Assembly (NCBI GenBank): GCA_028564925.1
Contig: CM053031.1
Coordinates: 100,242,888 to 100,306,887 of the forward strand
Reading direction: 5' to 3'
DNA length: 64,000 nt
Origin: Lithobates sylvaticus
Lineage: Eukaryota > Chordata > Amphibia > Anura > Ranidae
In this document: positions 1 through 12,869 of the stretch, piece after piece
How positions within the stretch are numbered: position 1 is the first letter of the stretch
Layout: each line of letters starts with the position of its first letter
Notes under the pieces: model-generated
Told to the model about the DNA's origin: nothing
The model's database searches: none
The model's input: the letters and a program-made list of their open reading frames with translations, nothing else
Translations under genes and position numbers: made by a program

Positions 1-1120
1 ACCTAGACATTAAAATAAAAGTTCAGTCAAATACTACCTGAGCTTAATCGGTTTCCACCCCCATTCTAAGCCCTATACTAACTACCCTGTACAGGAAAGA
101 TATTATTACTTACCTATTCTAAGGGCGCTCTAGTCCGGTTAGATGATCGGCTCCCAGCACTGGCGTCAGTGTAGAGCAGGGACAGCCGACAACAGATGCC
201 TTTTAGTAAGCCTATGGGTGACATAACCACATAGGCATTGCAGCCGTTGTCGGTGTCTTCACCGAAGACGGCCCATGGCGAGATCACGTGACTGTACCAG
301 AATAAGTAAGTTAGACATCTTTACTTTACAGGGTTTCCTTTACAGGGCTGTATGCATGTAAAACTAAGATTTGCACATAACAGTGTACAACCATAGTATG
401 TCATTGATTTGTACAGGTGGCTTTGCACAAACACCTATGACCCCTGGGTGCAGAAATGTGCTCGTTTTTTTTTATGATGTGTGGCCCTCTGAACCTGTGT
501 GAATGAACCCTAAGTCAGATACTTATTGCTCTGTCATTTACCTGCATGCAACCAATATTTCCAAGCTTCTGGGTGTTCTAAATTGTATCAGATGACATAG
601 CTGTGCAGTTGTATCCATTCCCATAGGGCCCTATTATAAAATTGATTCAAAACAGAATAGAGCCAATGCATTTCAAGGATCAAACCAACTCTCCATTCCC
701 CTGAACTCAGGTCATGTCCATAAACTAATATTAAAATCCCAAAATGTGTGGATGGCAGTCAGTCGAATGAAGGCATAATTTTTTACACATTTTTTTTTCT
801 AAAATGCTGAATGGAGATATGTTCTATTGCAATTCCAGGTGCAGATAGCAGAGTTCCCCTTTAATTAAACTGTATGATTTTTTACCATCAATATATAAAC
901 TAGAGGAATTGTTCAGCAGTCAGGCCTACACATGCCACTTACTGCTTTATTAAGAAATAATGCAGTTTCCTGCTGACCCATATAATGACATAGTAAGTCA
1001 TCCCCAGAGTGATACAGGTTACATGACAGAAAATGATACTTAATGAGTGTCAAAAATATGGGGTCTCTTAACATACGGCATTTAGCATAGAGCATGCGGC
1101 AAACAGAAGCCTCTGTCAGA

Positions 1121-1440
1121 GCAGGGGTTAAGAGGAGAGATAATTACCAGCCAATACTGTCACAGATGCTGACTGGCAATATCTCGGCTAATGGCACTGC
1201 TTGGATTAGCGCGTAAAACAAATGTGTCTTGGAAACGGCTGGCTTGGTCATTATGCTAAAATGACCACAGCATGACCTTCTGGCTCCACTGATGTTCACA
1301 AATGAATCTGTGCTTGTTGGAGCAATAAAGGATTAGGACAAAGGAGAGGCAGATTCCTAATTACCATCACCAATCGGCACGGGAGCAGGGTTGCCAGGGA
1401 GGACATTTTTCGAAATGCCCGAATCTCTGGGCTCCAATCG
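1121..1440. other. Possible conserved non-coding element
   Basis: Balanced-composition, non-repetitive stretch holding several TAATTA-type cores (attaccag, taattaccatcacc) and no open frame of note. It stands out from its AT-rich surroundings and from the transposon debris elsewhere. Calling it a regulatory element is inference; only cross-species alignment could support it. Confidence 0.2.
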
Positions 1441-2735
1441 GCCAAATGCTATGAGAAGGTTGACATCAATTTAGTATGCTGTAGTTCGAAGAAAATTTAG
1501 AATTTCAAAATTGCATACTTGTGATAACTGTTTGAAAACATTTTCATTAACACTCAGATAAGTCTTTTCAATATGGTTCTATTTCTTCCTCCATATGGTA
1601 CTTGGCCATTTCAAGCAAGCAAAAATAGCAAGGTATTAAAAGGCTATGACTATCCAACACTAAAAAATAGTGCTTGCAAGATGGTAAGTTCTAGGCTGAG
1701 ATTTATGCCCAATGAGAGAAAAATCTTGATGCCTGACCAATATTGTCCTATAATGTATAGTTACTTAGCATAAAACCAAGAATATTGACACATCATGCAT
1801 CCAGCAGAGGCTTTATACAGCCAGCTGGTAAGTAAAAGCATTTTTGTGTTAGAAATCCTGATTTAAAAAAAAATGATTGCTTAAAAAAATGATATCCTTA
1901 TATTGCGCATATCGATTATCCACGTGTATAGGCCTAATACTGCCTCAGTTGGTAATCTCCTCTTGTAAGGTAATGCAATATTGTAATGTAATATCCTAGT
2001 TTTAGATGGACACTAGTAGTTTAATATGTCAGCCTCTCATATCTCTTGTATGAGAGGCAGGTTAACCAGTTACAAACTCTAGGTCACCATTGAGACCATT
2101 ATAAGGGTCTGTGTTGATGGGCCTTTGTTTGCTTTAGACAGGTTTTGCATTCCCATACAAGTCTACAGGAATGCAAAATCCACTGCAGGTCAGAAGAGGG
2201 TCAACTGCAGGCCAAATGCATCTTTCAGTAAATTTTGAATGATGCCCAAAGCATCTCATAAATGATATCAAACTGATGCCGTGGGCACACGCCCAAAACT
2301 AATAGATACACACTGAATTCTACATCTTAGTATACTCAATAAAACTCTCTCATACACAACATCATAACATCCTTGTGAGTTTATAAATAGTTAAGTTTGG
2401 GAGGTCAAGCCAGGACCTCTGGTGAAAATATCTTAAACTGGAAGTCAGTTTGATAAATAAAAAAGGACACAATTACGTATGTCAACCTATCAAGCTTTCT
2501 ATGCTAAGTTATTGTCATATTACCATGCAACTTACGGTAGATAATTTATTTTAGTAATTCAGATAACAATAATGCGAAACATTCAAATAGAATTATTATT
2601 TTAAAATTGAATGTCTTTAAACAAATCTGACATTGCTACAATTTTACGTACTCTAGAAATAAGGGAATACTAAAATAGCATGTGGCAGCAAAGTGGTTAA
2701 CCATTTCTTAAAATTTTATAAAACATCTAAAAGCT

Positions 2736-2990
2736 CAGAGCCCACCAATTCCCTCTCTGCTTTAATACGTATCATCAGAGAGATGAGTGGGGATCCGCTG
2801 CCCTGTGTCAGCAGGGAGCTGAGATATGCCAAGGAGGGAACATTTGGCTAGGGTGCTGGATATACTGATTAAACAACACCTGTCCAATGTGAGCAATCAG
2901 CGCTGCCATCTCTGCTAGGAGCTAATCATCCCATCATGCCAGCTGGAGGTATGCTCTCATTAGTGGGACTGACATAAGGATGAGTGCAGG
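2736..2990. other. Possible conserved non-coding element
   Basis: A 250-bp stretch of complex, repeat-free sequence with homeodomain-like cores (gctaatcatccc, cattagtggg) inside otherwise AT-rich DNA. No coding potential seen. Functional status is inferred from composition only. Confidence 0.2.
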
Positions 2991-3221
2991 GAAAAAACCT
3001 CAACTGTCCATTAGAAAACACAGACCTTCTTTGGTGAAACTTTCCTGCATATACCATTCAAGCAAGACAGCATTAAACCCCAAGCAAAACATCCTGAATA
3101 CTGTAAACCCTCTCAATATAAATACTGTATGCTTTGCCATTATAGTCATTTTGAAAAAAAAATCATCCATGTCTTTGCATTTTGATCAGCCATTTCCTTA
3201 AACTACAGGTCCAGTCAAACC

Positions 3222-3620
3222 TTTTTTTTATGGTTAAAGTGGTAAAGGATTTGAACCCATGCTGAGTTTTTACTGCTACCCTGGGGTGAGTTAGAGAGAT
3301 TTCTGATGCTGACTGTTACTGTGATAATGGAACCAGAGAGGAAGTGAGGAAAAATCTGTAACAGGCACACATCAGCAATAAAAACCTAACAGGGATTTAG
3401 TCTCCCTTACTCTACTAAAAAAATATATATTTCTCTCTGTGTTGCTGTTAGAGACTCTTCCTCACTACCTGTCTGCTGAAACCGGAGCCCCAGATAGTTG
3501 TAAAACCCAATAGAGGTTCTAATCCTTCCCCCATCCTATCTGAAACTTTTAAAAAAGTTGCAAAGTTTTTAACAATAAAGTTTGATTCAGACATAATTCT
3601 ACTTCAGTGTTTTGTGAAGT
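3222..3620. repeat. Degenerate dispersed repeat
   Basis: Shares phrases such as gttctaatcc and a run of short TCCTC-type motifs with the segment at about 55,330-55,470, and a looser likeness to 17.25-17.8 kb and 43.9-44.1 kb. Probably an old frog interspersed repeat; no clear terminal repeats remain. Confidence 0.4.
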
Positions 3621-5492
3621 TGCCAACCTAAAAAGGGTGTCAAAACAGGCAGAGATGCTATGTCAGCGCCACTGCTCTGCCAGCTATATTGGACGACTCA
3701 TGCTCCAAGGGAGAACCAGTCTGTGACCCAACTAAAATAGTAACACTGGCAGCAAGGATAATGTAACCGATCATCCAAGAAGCTGTGGATTCAGCAGTTT
3801 ATTAAGGGCATAAAATCCCCCAGACATGACCACCTAGAAAATACCCAAAGAATCACAAAGGCCCTAAATAGTGTGTCCTTGCTGGAAGACAAGCTTACTA
3901 AAGCTCAAACATTAATTTGAGATGTACTACTTAATACACAGCAGTGTGTTTTTAAAAATTTGTTTTAAATAAATCGGTATTACACTATGTGGTTTCCCCC
4001 TCTTTGTGCCCTTGTTTAACAACTGAGGCACATAAGTCCAAAAGAGGAGTACAAGGACCACTGGGAGAGGAGAACTTAAGAGGAGACAACAAAAGAGGAG
4101 GAGCCGCTGATCTTTGCTGCTAAACACCTTGGAGGGTTTTATCCACAAGTGTGCTTTGACTTTTGTGCTGAAAAGCATAAGGTCAATATTATCTGGTGAG
4201 TGTGTGGAAGCACTTTGAAGCACTGAGAAGTTATTTAAGAACTGGAGCACTTTATTTCACAATGGAGGACCTTATATTGGAGAAACAGAATTTGTGATGA
4301 ACTATTGATGATTGTGAAATAGTTGGTTTATACTGTAAAAGTTTTTGTTTTTTGTATTGAGATATCTATAAAAGACAGTGCTGTGGAATCGACATTACAT
4401 TCATTTGAGAACAACAACTTCTGGGTATCTTCTGGATGAACTGGGTGACTTATAGGCCTGCCAAAACAATACCAGCCAGAGGAACTTAAAACAATTGAAA
4501 ACCATATCATTATTGCTGGGCCTTGACCACAGTTTTAAGGTGGAAAGAGCACATCAAGTTGGCCCTCCAATAACCAATGCACTTTTTCCATGCCCTGTTA
4601 TTGTGAAATATTTGGACTTTTAACAACTAAAAAAAAAAAATTCACAAGCACCTATCTTTATATTAGGTATGTTTACCAGCTAGATTTTTAGATAAAGAAA
4701 ATACTATATTTAGTAACTGTATTACTCGGCTTTTATATTGTCAAATACAATGAGTTTTTAGTTTTGAGTTCTAATGTACGTGGACACTTATACTGTGCTC
4801 ATTCTCTCAAACAAAAAATTATATTTATATGTGTTTAAGGTTGGAAAAGAAAGGAATTTGAAGCTATAGAAAAAAAAAAAAGAAAAGATAGATCAATAGA
4901 TTGATAATAATTAACTGGATGAATCATTGGCACAAAATCAATGTACGTATAAGTGGATTAATACAGTGGAGTTCACAGATTGATCACCAGAAAGTACTGA
5001 GAGAATGAAAGGATTACTGGCATTATTTAAGTGAAGGCTATACATGGCAGGGCATGAAAGCTGTGAACTGATGAATATTTTCAAGAATTACTATGACTGA
5101 AGCTCTATAATGTAATCAGGTTACTGGTACATCTTTATGATGATATTAAAGAACAGATTGATAAATCACTGCAATAAAGTCAGAAGGCTAGGTGATTGTA
5201 ATAAAGCAAGTGAATGAAAAGATGACAGATATGGATGAATTGCTGGGTTTATAATTGTGAATGGAAGAATCAGCAGTATGAATAAAACACCAAAGTAAAT
5301 TTAACTTCAGAAAAGAATAAGTGAAGGGAACAGAAAGGTGTGAATAGATAAATTCTTCCGATTAAGCACATTGCTCCAATACAGTCAGTGAATGGATCAG
5401 AATGAAATAGAATAGACAGCTATGTGTAATTAGGGGAAAATATGCCACAGGTAGTAAAAAAAAAAAAAATAGCAAGAAATGTATTGAGAAAG

Positions 5493-5494
<2 letters not shown>
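3621..5494. other. AT-rich non-coding DNA
   Basis: No gene recognised. The part from about 4,190 (ggtgagtgtgtggaag) resembles the middle of the repeats at about 31.13 kb and 59.09 kb, so a diverged copy of that family may lie here. The remainder is low-complexity AT-rich sequence. Confidence 0.35.

Positions 5495-5495
<1 letters not shown>

Positions 5496-5555
<60 letters not shown>
5496..5555. repeat. (TA)n microsatellite
   Basis: Sixty bases of uninterrupted TA dinucleotide. The alternating Ile-Tyr reading frames across it are artefacts of the repeat. Confidence 0.97.
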
Positions 5556-5558
<3 letters not shown>

Positions 5559-6017
5559 AAGTATAATCCTGAAAATAAGGATACAAAGAGCAGAGACGTT
5601 GAAAAAAGGTAATGGCATAACCTTATAAAAATGTTATTCATTAAAAAAAAAGTTGTGCCACCAAAACTTGCATTTCAGACATTGGCTGGGGTTGTGTTGG
5701 TAGGTTAAATCATGCTCTAGCTACTTTTATTTTTCAAACCCCCCAAGGGTGAAATCTCCCTTACAGATTTCTCTGCTAAGCCACTTGTGTCATGGAGTCT
5801 CATTAAACCCGCTGCAGAAACAGGAGTATCACTTCTGTTTGGCAAAACAGAAAACTTGTGTAGAGGTCTTGCAAAAGTTCTCAAGAGAGAAGAGACATGG
5901 GTAGTTCAACTTGCCAGCATCCATGCAAAATTGAATCATCAGTGCTGGGAGAACTGACACTTAATCGTATCAGATCTACAGCCATAAACAATGCAAGTGC
6001 CAAAATATGGGCACATA

Positions 6018-6640
6018 CCGTATATACTCGAGTATAAGCCGAGTTTTTCAGCACATTTTTTTTGTGCTGAAAATGCCCCCCTCGGCTTATAGTCGAGTCA
6101 AGCATTTTTCTGCAGCAGAGAATGACATTTTCCGAAACCGAATTTGGGGCCACGTATCTCGGGGCCACTTGGTGCTAGAAACCCCAAATTTGTGTCATTT
6201 TGAAACTCTGTGCTTTCTTCTAATTAAAAGATGTACAAACCCAGTGGAACTAGCACTACAACATATCCTGGGGTTCCTAGCACCAAGTGGCCCCAAGATA
6301 CGGGGGGCCCCAAACTGTGTCCATCTGCAGCAATGTCATTTCGGGACACTTTGGGTTCAGAGACCCCAAATTTTGGCTGCAGCTAGGGGGACTCTAGGAA
6401 CCCTTAACTGCTGAGTTTAAAGTTCGGGGGACCTATGGCTGCAAATGGGCACAGTGAGGCATGCAAATGGGCACAGTGAGGCTGCAAATTGGCATTGTTG
6501 ACCCTCTTTTCCACTTACAGTAGCTGCACATTTCTCACCCTAGGCTTATACTCGAGTCAATAAGTTTTCCCATTTTTTTGTGGTAAAATTAGGTGCCTCG
6601 GCTTATATTCGGGTTGGCTTATACTTGAGTATATACAGTA
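6018..6640. mobile_element. MITE with TATACTCGAGTATAAGCC ends
   Basis: The left end reads gtatatactcgagtataagc and the right end carries the inverse (ggcttatacttgagtatata), giving terminal inverted repeats of about 25 bp. Subterminal segments shared with the copy at 29,922-30,487 include gtggtaaaattaggtgcc and the cagcacattttt hairpin. The interior also holds gggcacagtgaggc repeats. No transposase is encoded; superfamily not determined. Confidence 0.75.
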
Positions 6641-7101
6641 AGTTAAATTTAGCCCCCCACGGGCAACCTTGTTGGACCTATAATGTAATGGACGAGCTTA
6701 AAAGAGAATTGTGGGATCTTAAAAAAAACAAATATATGCTCACTTAGATGGCTGCATCTGTTCCCCTGCTGGCTCTACACTGAGAACTGAGCAATCGAAG
6801 ACCACTAATTGTTCAGTTCTGGGGTCCGCTCTGAGCACAGAGCAGTGACTGTTAGTCACCATTCTTTGCTCTGCCCCTTCAGCAATCACTGGAGTGCAGG
6901 GCTGTGGAGGGGGCAAGAGTGTCTGGCTCAGGTTCTCAGCGGTGTGCTAAGAGGCTTAGCTGGCTGCCAGTCAGGCATCTAGGTGGATCCCAACACTATT
7001 GTCAGGATCTCTGTGACATCAGCAGACAGCGGACTCTAGCCCACTGTTGGCCGAATCTGGGTCACAGGAGAGCAGAACTAAGAGCATTCATGTGACCTAG
7101 A
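6641..7101. other. Non-coding DNA leading into a hairpin
   Basis: No gene recognised. The moderately GC-rich stretch from about 6,690 to 7,140 may be one old repeat that ends in the perfect hairpin described separately. Confidence 0.3.
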
Positions 7102-7140
7102 GGAGAAGTATGGCCAAAGGAGCTTTGGCCATACTTCTCC
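7102..7140. repeat. Perfect 18-bp inverted repeat
   Basis: Left arm ggagaagtatggccaaag (7102-7119) is matched exactly by its reverse complement at 7123-7140, with a 3-base spacer. Such a tight perfect hairpin usually marks the end or centre of a foldback transposon; no encoded function is implied. Confidence 0.85.
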
Positions 7141-7613
7141 TTTAATGATCAGTATGGAGGCTCAAGAGAAGGAGGGGGAAGGGCAAAGCCAAGATTTTTT
7201 TTACAAAAATATAGGATCTTTGAATGTACTGATCATTTTGACATGTGGTTTTTACCACAGGCATACTCTTCTTATGTGTTTGTCACTATATACCCAGTAT
7301 GAATTGCCCATGTCTGAAAGATGTTTACTTTAAAGCAACTAAATGCATATTTTACAATGTATATACAAATAGCTGAGCTCCTTATTTACCAAAGAATTTG
7401 TATTTCTGTCCATCCACAGCCCACAGCCTTGTCGCCTCCTTGCCCCAGCCTGTGATTGGATAGTAAAGGTGCAGTACCAGACTGGTGAAGTCAGCTTTCT
7501 GCTCTGTGCTCCTTTCAGCATGTTCCTTGTCAGAATATCTGCATGCAGCACACCTGATTGCTTACTAGTGCTTCCCCTCCATTTACCAGTCTGAGTGGTA
7601 CTGTAAAAATGGT

Positions 7614-7770
7614 TAAGGCCTGATTCACACCTATGCATTTTTAGTGCTTTTTACTTTTTGAAGATTTGCACTACAGTCCATTTAACATGGTTTTCCAATG
7701 TAACACGTTCTGTAGTGCAAATCTACAAAATGCAAAAAACACTAAAAAAAGAATTAAGTCCAAATCAGGT
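7614..7770. mobile_element. Short palindromic MITE
   Basis: Opens with ggcctgattcacacc and closes with the approximate inverse (aagtccaaatcaggt). The internal arms atttgcactacagt and ctgtagtgcaaat pair with each other. Total length is about 155 bp, with no coding capacity. Confidence 0.6.
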
Positions 7771-8765
7771 ATTTACAATAGCTGCATTTAAAATATATGA
7801 ATTTATATTTTATTAAATACACAACTGCATGTATTGGCATTTTAACAAGCCCAGAGTTAAGCTAAAAATTGTGTATTTAATGACTATAAAGAGCACCCCT
7901 TGAAATATCAGTTTTGGGTGGCCTGACTCTTTTAATTAGAAGAAAGCACAGAGTTTCAAAATGACACAAATCCAGTAGAATTAATTTGAAAGACATATCA
8001 CTTTATGTAATGCCTATTAGGAAAATGGCATTATAGTAATAGCAAAACATTTGATAAGGCACATGCAATTTAAATCCCTCAGTTGTTAAACACAATATCT
8101 TCCATTTGGGATGTTTTTCACACTCGAGTATTGGAATTAAGAGGGCTGCTGAAACTGTCAGAAATATGGAAAAAAAAGTTTGTAAAGCCCCAGAGCTGGG
8201 TTTTAATTATACACACGTTAATAGCCCATATGCATATTCAACACAAATTGCCATTTGTAGATAAGACATCAATTATTAATGGAGGGGCTAAGAGGAGTGA
8301 GAAGGGAATCTTTGCTTTATAAAGTGTTCATCATTTGGAGGAGACTCTGAGAGAGTTTCAAATACTGTCAGAAAGGGAGAAAAGCTTCATGTTACTCGGG
8401 GGAATCCTGTGCCTGCCAACAGCACAAAGGAAGACACTCCCTTCATTTCCTATTAGATTACTTAGGTTGGAATTTACTGCATACATATAATTAAGGATGC
8501 CAAAACCATCTTTGGCGCAAACCTGGACTAAAAACATTAACTTTGTAATCAGTCAGAACCTAATGATTTCTTTAACATATATCACACATTCAATATATCT
8601 ACTTGCTGTTAAAATTAAGTATATAGACATGCTATTTGTCTGAGACACTGATTTTTACTGCTTAGCGAGGTTTAACAATAGACATTGTTTTTTTACATTA
8701 AAATTAAAGGGGAACAAACTTCTAAAAATTTGGATTGGTTGCTGGTTGGCTGAACATCTTAAAAA
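7771..8765. other. Single-copy non-coding DNA
   Basis: No gene recognised. The stretch at about 8,080-8,420 is repeat-free and contains ttaatt, gcatattcaa and caattattaatgg clusters; it is listed as a possible conserved non-coding element in the findings. Confidence 0.35.
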
Positions 8766-9260
8766 TTAAAGCGGGATTAAACCCCAAACGAAAAATGTAA
8801 TATATTGTAGCTTACCAATCATTAGATGTGATTCTTACACTTACACTAGACTTTTTTCCCCCCTCTGTTTTCACCTGTTGATCTGGCCAGTAACACACCT
8901 TATGTATTAGAATGCCCCCACTCTGGATGAATGAGCACAGGGGCACCCTTGGACAGCAGCATTGTGAGTTTGGGAAGGAGGGAAGTGTTAGATGTACTAG
9001 AAGATTTAAACACACTAACAAATTGAAGCCAAACTGCAGCTAATATTTTAAAAGCAGTTAGAGCAAACAATTTGTTTTCCTTTGGGGATAAAGGTTTTAC
9101 ATAAAAAAATAAAAGCTGATCATTGCAAGCACCCCTGCTAGCGTTAAAGTGTTTTTTACCCAAAAAAAGCTTAAAGCATGTTATACAGCACAGTGCTTGT
9201 GCTGTGTAATTTTGCCCCCTGTATCACCTGAAAAACCTGTCTGGTTCTGCCTGGCTAGGC
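8766..9260. repeat. Dispersed repeat, partial
   Basis: The segment with accaatcattagatgtg recurs as accaatcgttagatgtgg at about 63,680. The region otherwise has no coding potential and no visible terminal repeats. Probably a diverged non-autonomous element. Confidence 0.35.
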
Positions 9261-9927
9261 CCACCCCCTTTAAACTGACCATGGCTTATTATGGCTGCTG
9301 AGCCCTGACACCTTGGTCAGTTTATGTGCCTCCGTCATCCGCAACTCTCCTCTGTTCTCTTTCCCCTGTCCTCTCCCCCCTTCTCCCTGCCTGTCAGTTT
9401 TGTCTACTCCACGATCTTCCCCTCCTGCTGCTCTCATAATACAACAACCTTGCAACAATTCCCTCTGCTACTGCTTTCCCCAGTGCAATTTTTTTTTTAA
9501 ATGCCACTCTGTACCTGATTTGAGAGTGCCGATCGTCACTCACATGACCAGCCGACTCTCTCCTACTCTCCTCCTCCTGGCTGACATTGGTGGAGGTTTC
9601 TCAGCCCTGCCTGCTTTCCTGCCAGCTCGAGAGAGGATAGAGCCGGCCAGTCAAGTGAGCGCCGATCGGCACTCTGAAATCAGGTACACGGCGGCATTTT
9701 TAAAATGGAAATGTAACTTTATAAGTGTTACACTAGTGCATATATACAGCTTTTATACAGCAATTTCTTAAACCATGGATGGCCAAATCTGTTGACCAGT
9801 GGGTCACTCAATGAAACATACATAGCCAGTACAGGGAACCTTGGGTGCCATGTTTAGAAACACTGTACTCATCTAGCCTGCATTCACTGAGTTATTCTGA
9901 AGCATTTTTTGGGGCGTTTTTCACAAC

Positions 9928-10153
9928 CTACTGTGGACAAGAGAGAATGGGCCCCCGCTGAGAACATACTTAGCCTCAGCACAACATCGCTAGGGACTGC
10001 CCTTCCTGTCAGAAGGAGCAGGGGCCCATACCTGCTGGAGAGAGGATTCTGCTCTCTCCTCCCTCCAATAGCAGTCTACTGTGGACAAGAGAGAATGGGC
10101 CCCCGCTGAGAACATACTTAGCCTCAGCACAACACTGCTAGGGACTGCCCTTC
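9928..10153 (+). repeat. Direct repeat pair, 148-bp period
   Basis: A segment of about 78 bp starting ctactgtggacaagagag at 9,928 recurs nearly identically at 10,076. Both copies run through cttagcctcagcacaac to gggactgcccttc. A local tandem duplication of non-coding DNA. Confidence 0.9.
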
Positions 10154-12304
10154 TTCATGTATTCCCTTGTCATAAGTTGCCTTTATTCCCAGCAGGCACT
10201 ACACTGAAACTGAGGTGCGAACTGTGAGCACACATGGAGGAGCGCAGTTTGCCATCTTCACTCTGGGCACTGGGTGGCCCTTTCCCAGCACCCCAGCACT
10301 TCCAGTACTTGGTAACTTGGTAGTCTAACAGTCCTGGTCTAAACCATTTCTGTGATTGAAGTGATCAGATGAGAGGCCCTCCACTGTCAGGACCGGCATG
10401 TGGGTAGCCCAGAAAGAGCCTTCTAGCACACATCATCTTTGGAAGACCCAGCTACTATGCAGTACATCTCCCCAATAGTTACCAGAGTACTCTAGTTCCA
10501 CTGAGGTGCCCCCCCCCCCCATGTACCTGGCCCATGGATCCCACCAGCTGTTCACCTGTTTTCACAGAGCCACCCTGGACTTTATTGAGAGGAACATTAT
10601 CTACGAGGATAATTGCAAGTAGTGTTCTGGACTATTTTACTAAAGTAGTGATTCTCAGCTAGTCTCTCAGTTGTTAAATAGTCTTATAAAAAATATGCTA
10701 TGCAGTCACATGTTACACTGATTGGGTAATAGACACATATGAAGAGTCCATGTATGTGCACCTTTCATTAACCAATTTGTATTATTCTGCAATGTATGCA
10801 TGTTCTTTGCCATCCTGAACCTGTTGTACATTATTGATTCTAACTGTTCACCTGTTTAGTAAACTGCAAGTTAGTTACTCTCTGTCTGATTATTTGAACA
10901 ATCACCCATCCTGTTTCAACACTAATACAGGTAAGTATGTACTCCAAGATGCCTGTATTTCAGCACTAAATTTTTTTTTACAGTTTGTGTTTTAATTTAA
11001 CCTATTAAGGTTTAAGGGGAACAAGAAAATCCTCGTCAATTTATAAAGTTTCCAAGGGGAACTTTTCAGTTTATTTGTTGCCAAATTATTTATTTACTTG
11101 AACACCTTATTCAGAAGAGAGCAATCAAAGCTGGAAAAAAAACACTAATTATTTTAACAATCAGCTAATTATTTCCCATCACAATGACACCACGCAGAGC
11201 TAGTTTTAGGACACTGTTGATTAGTCCTTTAGATGGTCCTCCGCATACCAAGAGCTTTATAAAATGTACAACACTCTTGCAGTTGAGTTCTTTGTCACAT
11301 TCTTCAATTTTACCTAATTATGAGAATGTATAGAGGGATGAGAACCCCTTACTTGTAATTGTAATGGCTACAATGCTAGAAGTAGGGGGTAGACAGAGGC
11401 TGCCCCACCTCATCCAATTATAGAATGCAAATTGTTCTCTGAAGGGCACCCATGCCAAAGGATCTCCTGTGTTCATTAAGTAGCAGGGCAGCCGCTTGGC
11501 TTGGGACCTGGAAGCTAGTGGTCATCACTGTAGTAGAAGTGTCTGCTACAATTATTTCCAGCTTCCACAGGGATCTTCCAGGTATGACACATACATACTT
11601 ACATTGGTTAAAGCTGAACCAATGTAAACATGTAAAAATATATATATACCTGGAATTCAGCTTTAACATCAAACTTAACCCCTAAATCCTATAATCTAAA
11701 CTAGACCCACCTAAACTCTGACATTTACCCTTAAAGAATTGTACTAATAACAAATGTCTAACAGTATCCCTTTGCCAAAGTAGGAGAGTCAGCACAAGAG
11801 GGGGCATGGTACCCATTATTATTAGACTAGTATAAAGGAGTAAGTACTTTCATAAAGTTGAGAAACACATGTGCGGTGACTATGTTTTTTCATACAGAGA
11901 TAATGGAATGTACCAACATATTTGGTAGCAGCATATAATAAAAAGCACTGTGTTTGACATTTCTGTGACATTTAACGTTGTTTGTGAATGCTATGAAGGC
12001 AATCAGCAAATAATGATTTAATTCTATAGCATAATGCTTAAGATTAAACAGCTGGTTACACAGCCATACTTTGTTGTGACTTCATTTTCACATATGTTCT
12101 GTGACATTTTTGTATTTCCCAAATGATGGCTGTAAAGCTGCCCATACAACCTTCAAAGTGGGCTGCCCGTATCTTTTCCCTTTCAGCAGAGGGTAACCAG
12201 ATGTCCTACAGATGATAAATATGACAGATATGGCTGGTCCAGACAAGAGCCAGTGGCCAATATCATTAGAGGTTTGATAGAAACAGTTGTTTGAGAGCTA
12301 TACA

Positions 12305-12307
<3 letters not shown>
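10154..12307. other. Single-copy non-coding DNA
   Basis: No gene or recognised transposon. Contains a C homopolymer near 10,507-10,520 and short AT runs. Frames are below 90 codons and unconvincing. Confidence 0.45.

Positions 12308-12391
<84 letters not shown>
12308..12391. repeat. (TA)n microsatellite
   Basis: About 84 bp of TA dinucleotide, broken once by TGTA near 12,358. Confidence 0.97.
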
Positions 12392-12392
<1 letters not shown>

Positions 12393-12570
12393 TAAACTGG
12401 TTTAGAGGCACTCACGGGTCTTGCACAGGAGGAAGATAAAAGACAGCAGTGTTTTTATTATTAACATTTCAATGAAGCTCAGTCCATCTTTCTCAAGACT
12501 TGATTCATTGGCAATACTTTTAATCTTTCTCCTCTGCAAGACTCATGAGTGCCTCCAAACCAGTTTTGGA
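12392..12570. mobile_element. Short inverted-repeat element
   Basis: The left arm (aaactggtttagaggcactc, then gggtcttgca) is matched by the inverse of the right arm (gagtgcctccaaaccagttt, preceded by tgcaagactca). Arms are about 40 bp and the centre about 100 bp. A MITE-like foldback lying directly against the TA tract. Confidence 0.75.
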
Positions 12571-12869
12571 TTCATATGGATTTCTTTGTCGGTGAACACC
12601 TGGGCATTTACTTTACACACAGAGTGCCATGGCTACCCTTTGGAACTGTTTACTGTATATATACAGTATGTACCAGTGCAGCTTTTCAAAAATGTTATAC
12701 TCCATCCCTGCCTGTATAATATCTGAGCAAATAATTATCTGGCACGATAATTTGTGAAGGCTCAAACACTCACTAATAATTGGCAGTGGCATGAAACATC
12801 CATGCAGATGATCTGCAATTATATGGGTGTCTCTTACCCCAAATATGATATTTCATATGCTCATAGTGC

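Larger units (their letters stand above)
1..3200. other. Single-copy non-coding DNA
   Basis: AT-rich sequence with no convincing coding region; reading frames here are at most about 73 codons and resemble no protein I know. No inverted-repeat element was recognised. Two stretches (about 1121-1440 and 2736-2990) have more even composition, few homopolymers and clusters of homeodomain-type ATTA/TAAT cores, so they are noted as possible conserved non-coding elements. Confidence 0.5.

Noticed and set aside
5420-5641. Ile-Tyr repeat protein
   Set aside because: Direct translation of the (TA)n microsatellite.
6007-6414. 135-codon frame
   Set aside because: Lies wholly inside a MITE and resembles no protein.
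9313-9771. 152-codon frame
   Set aside because: Pyrimidine-rich composition without recognisable domains; probably chance.
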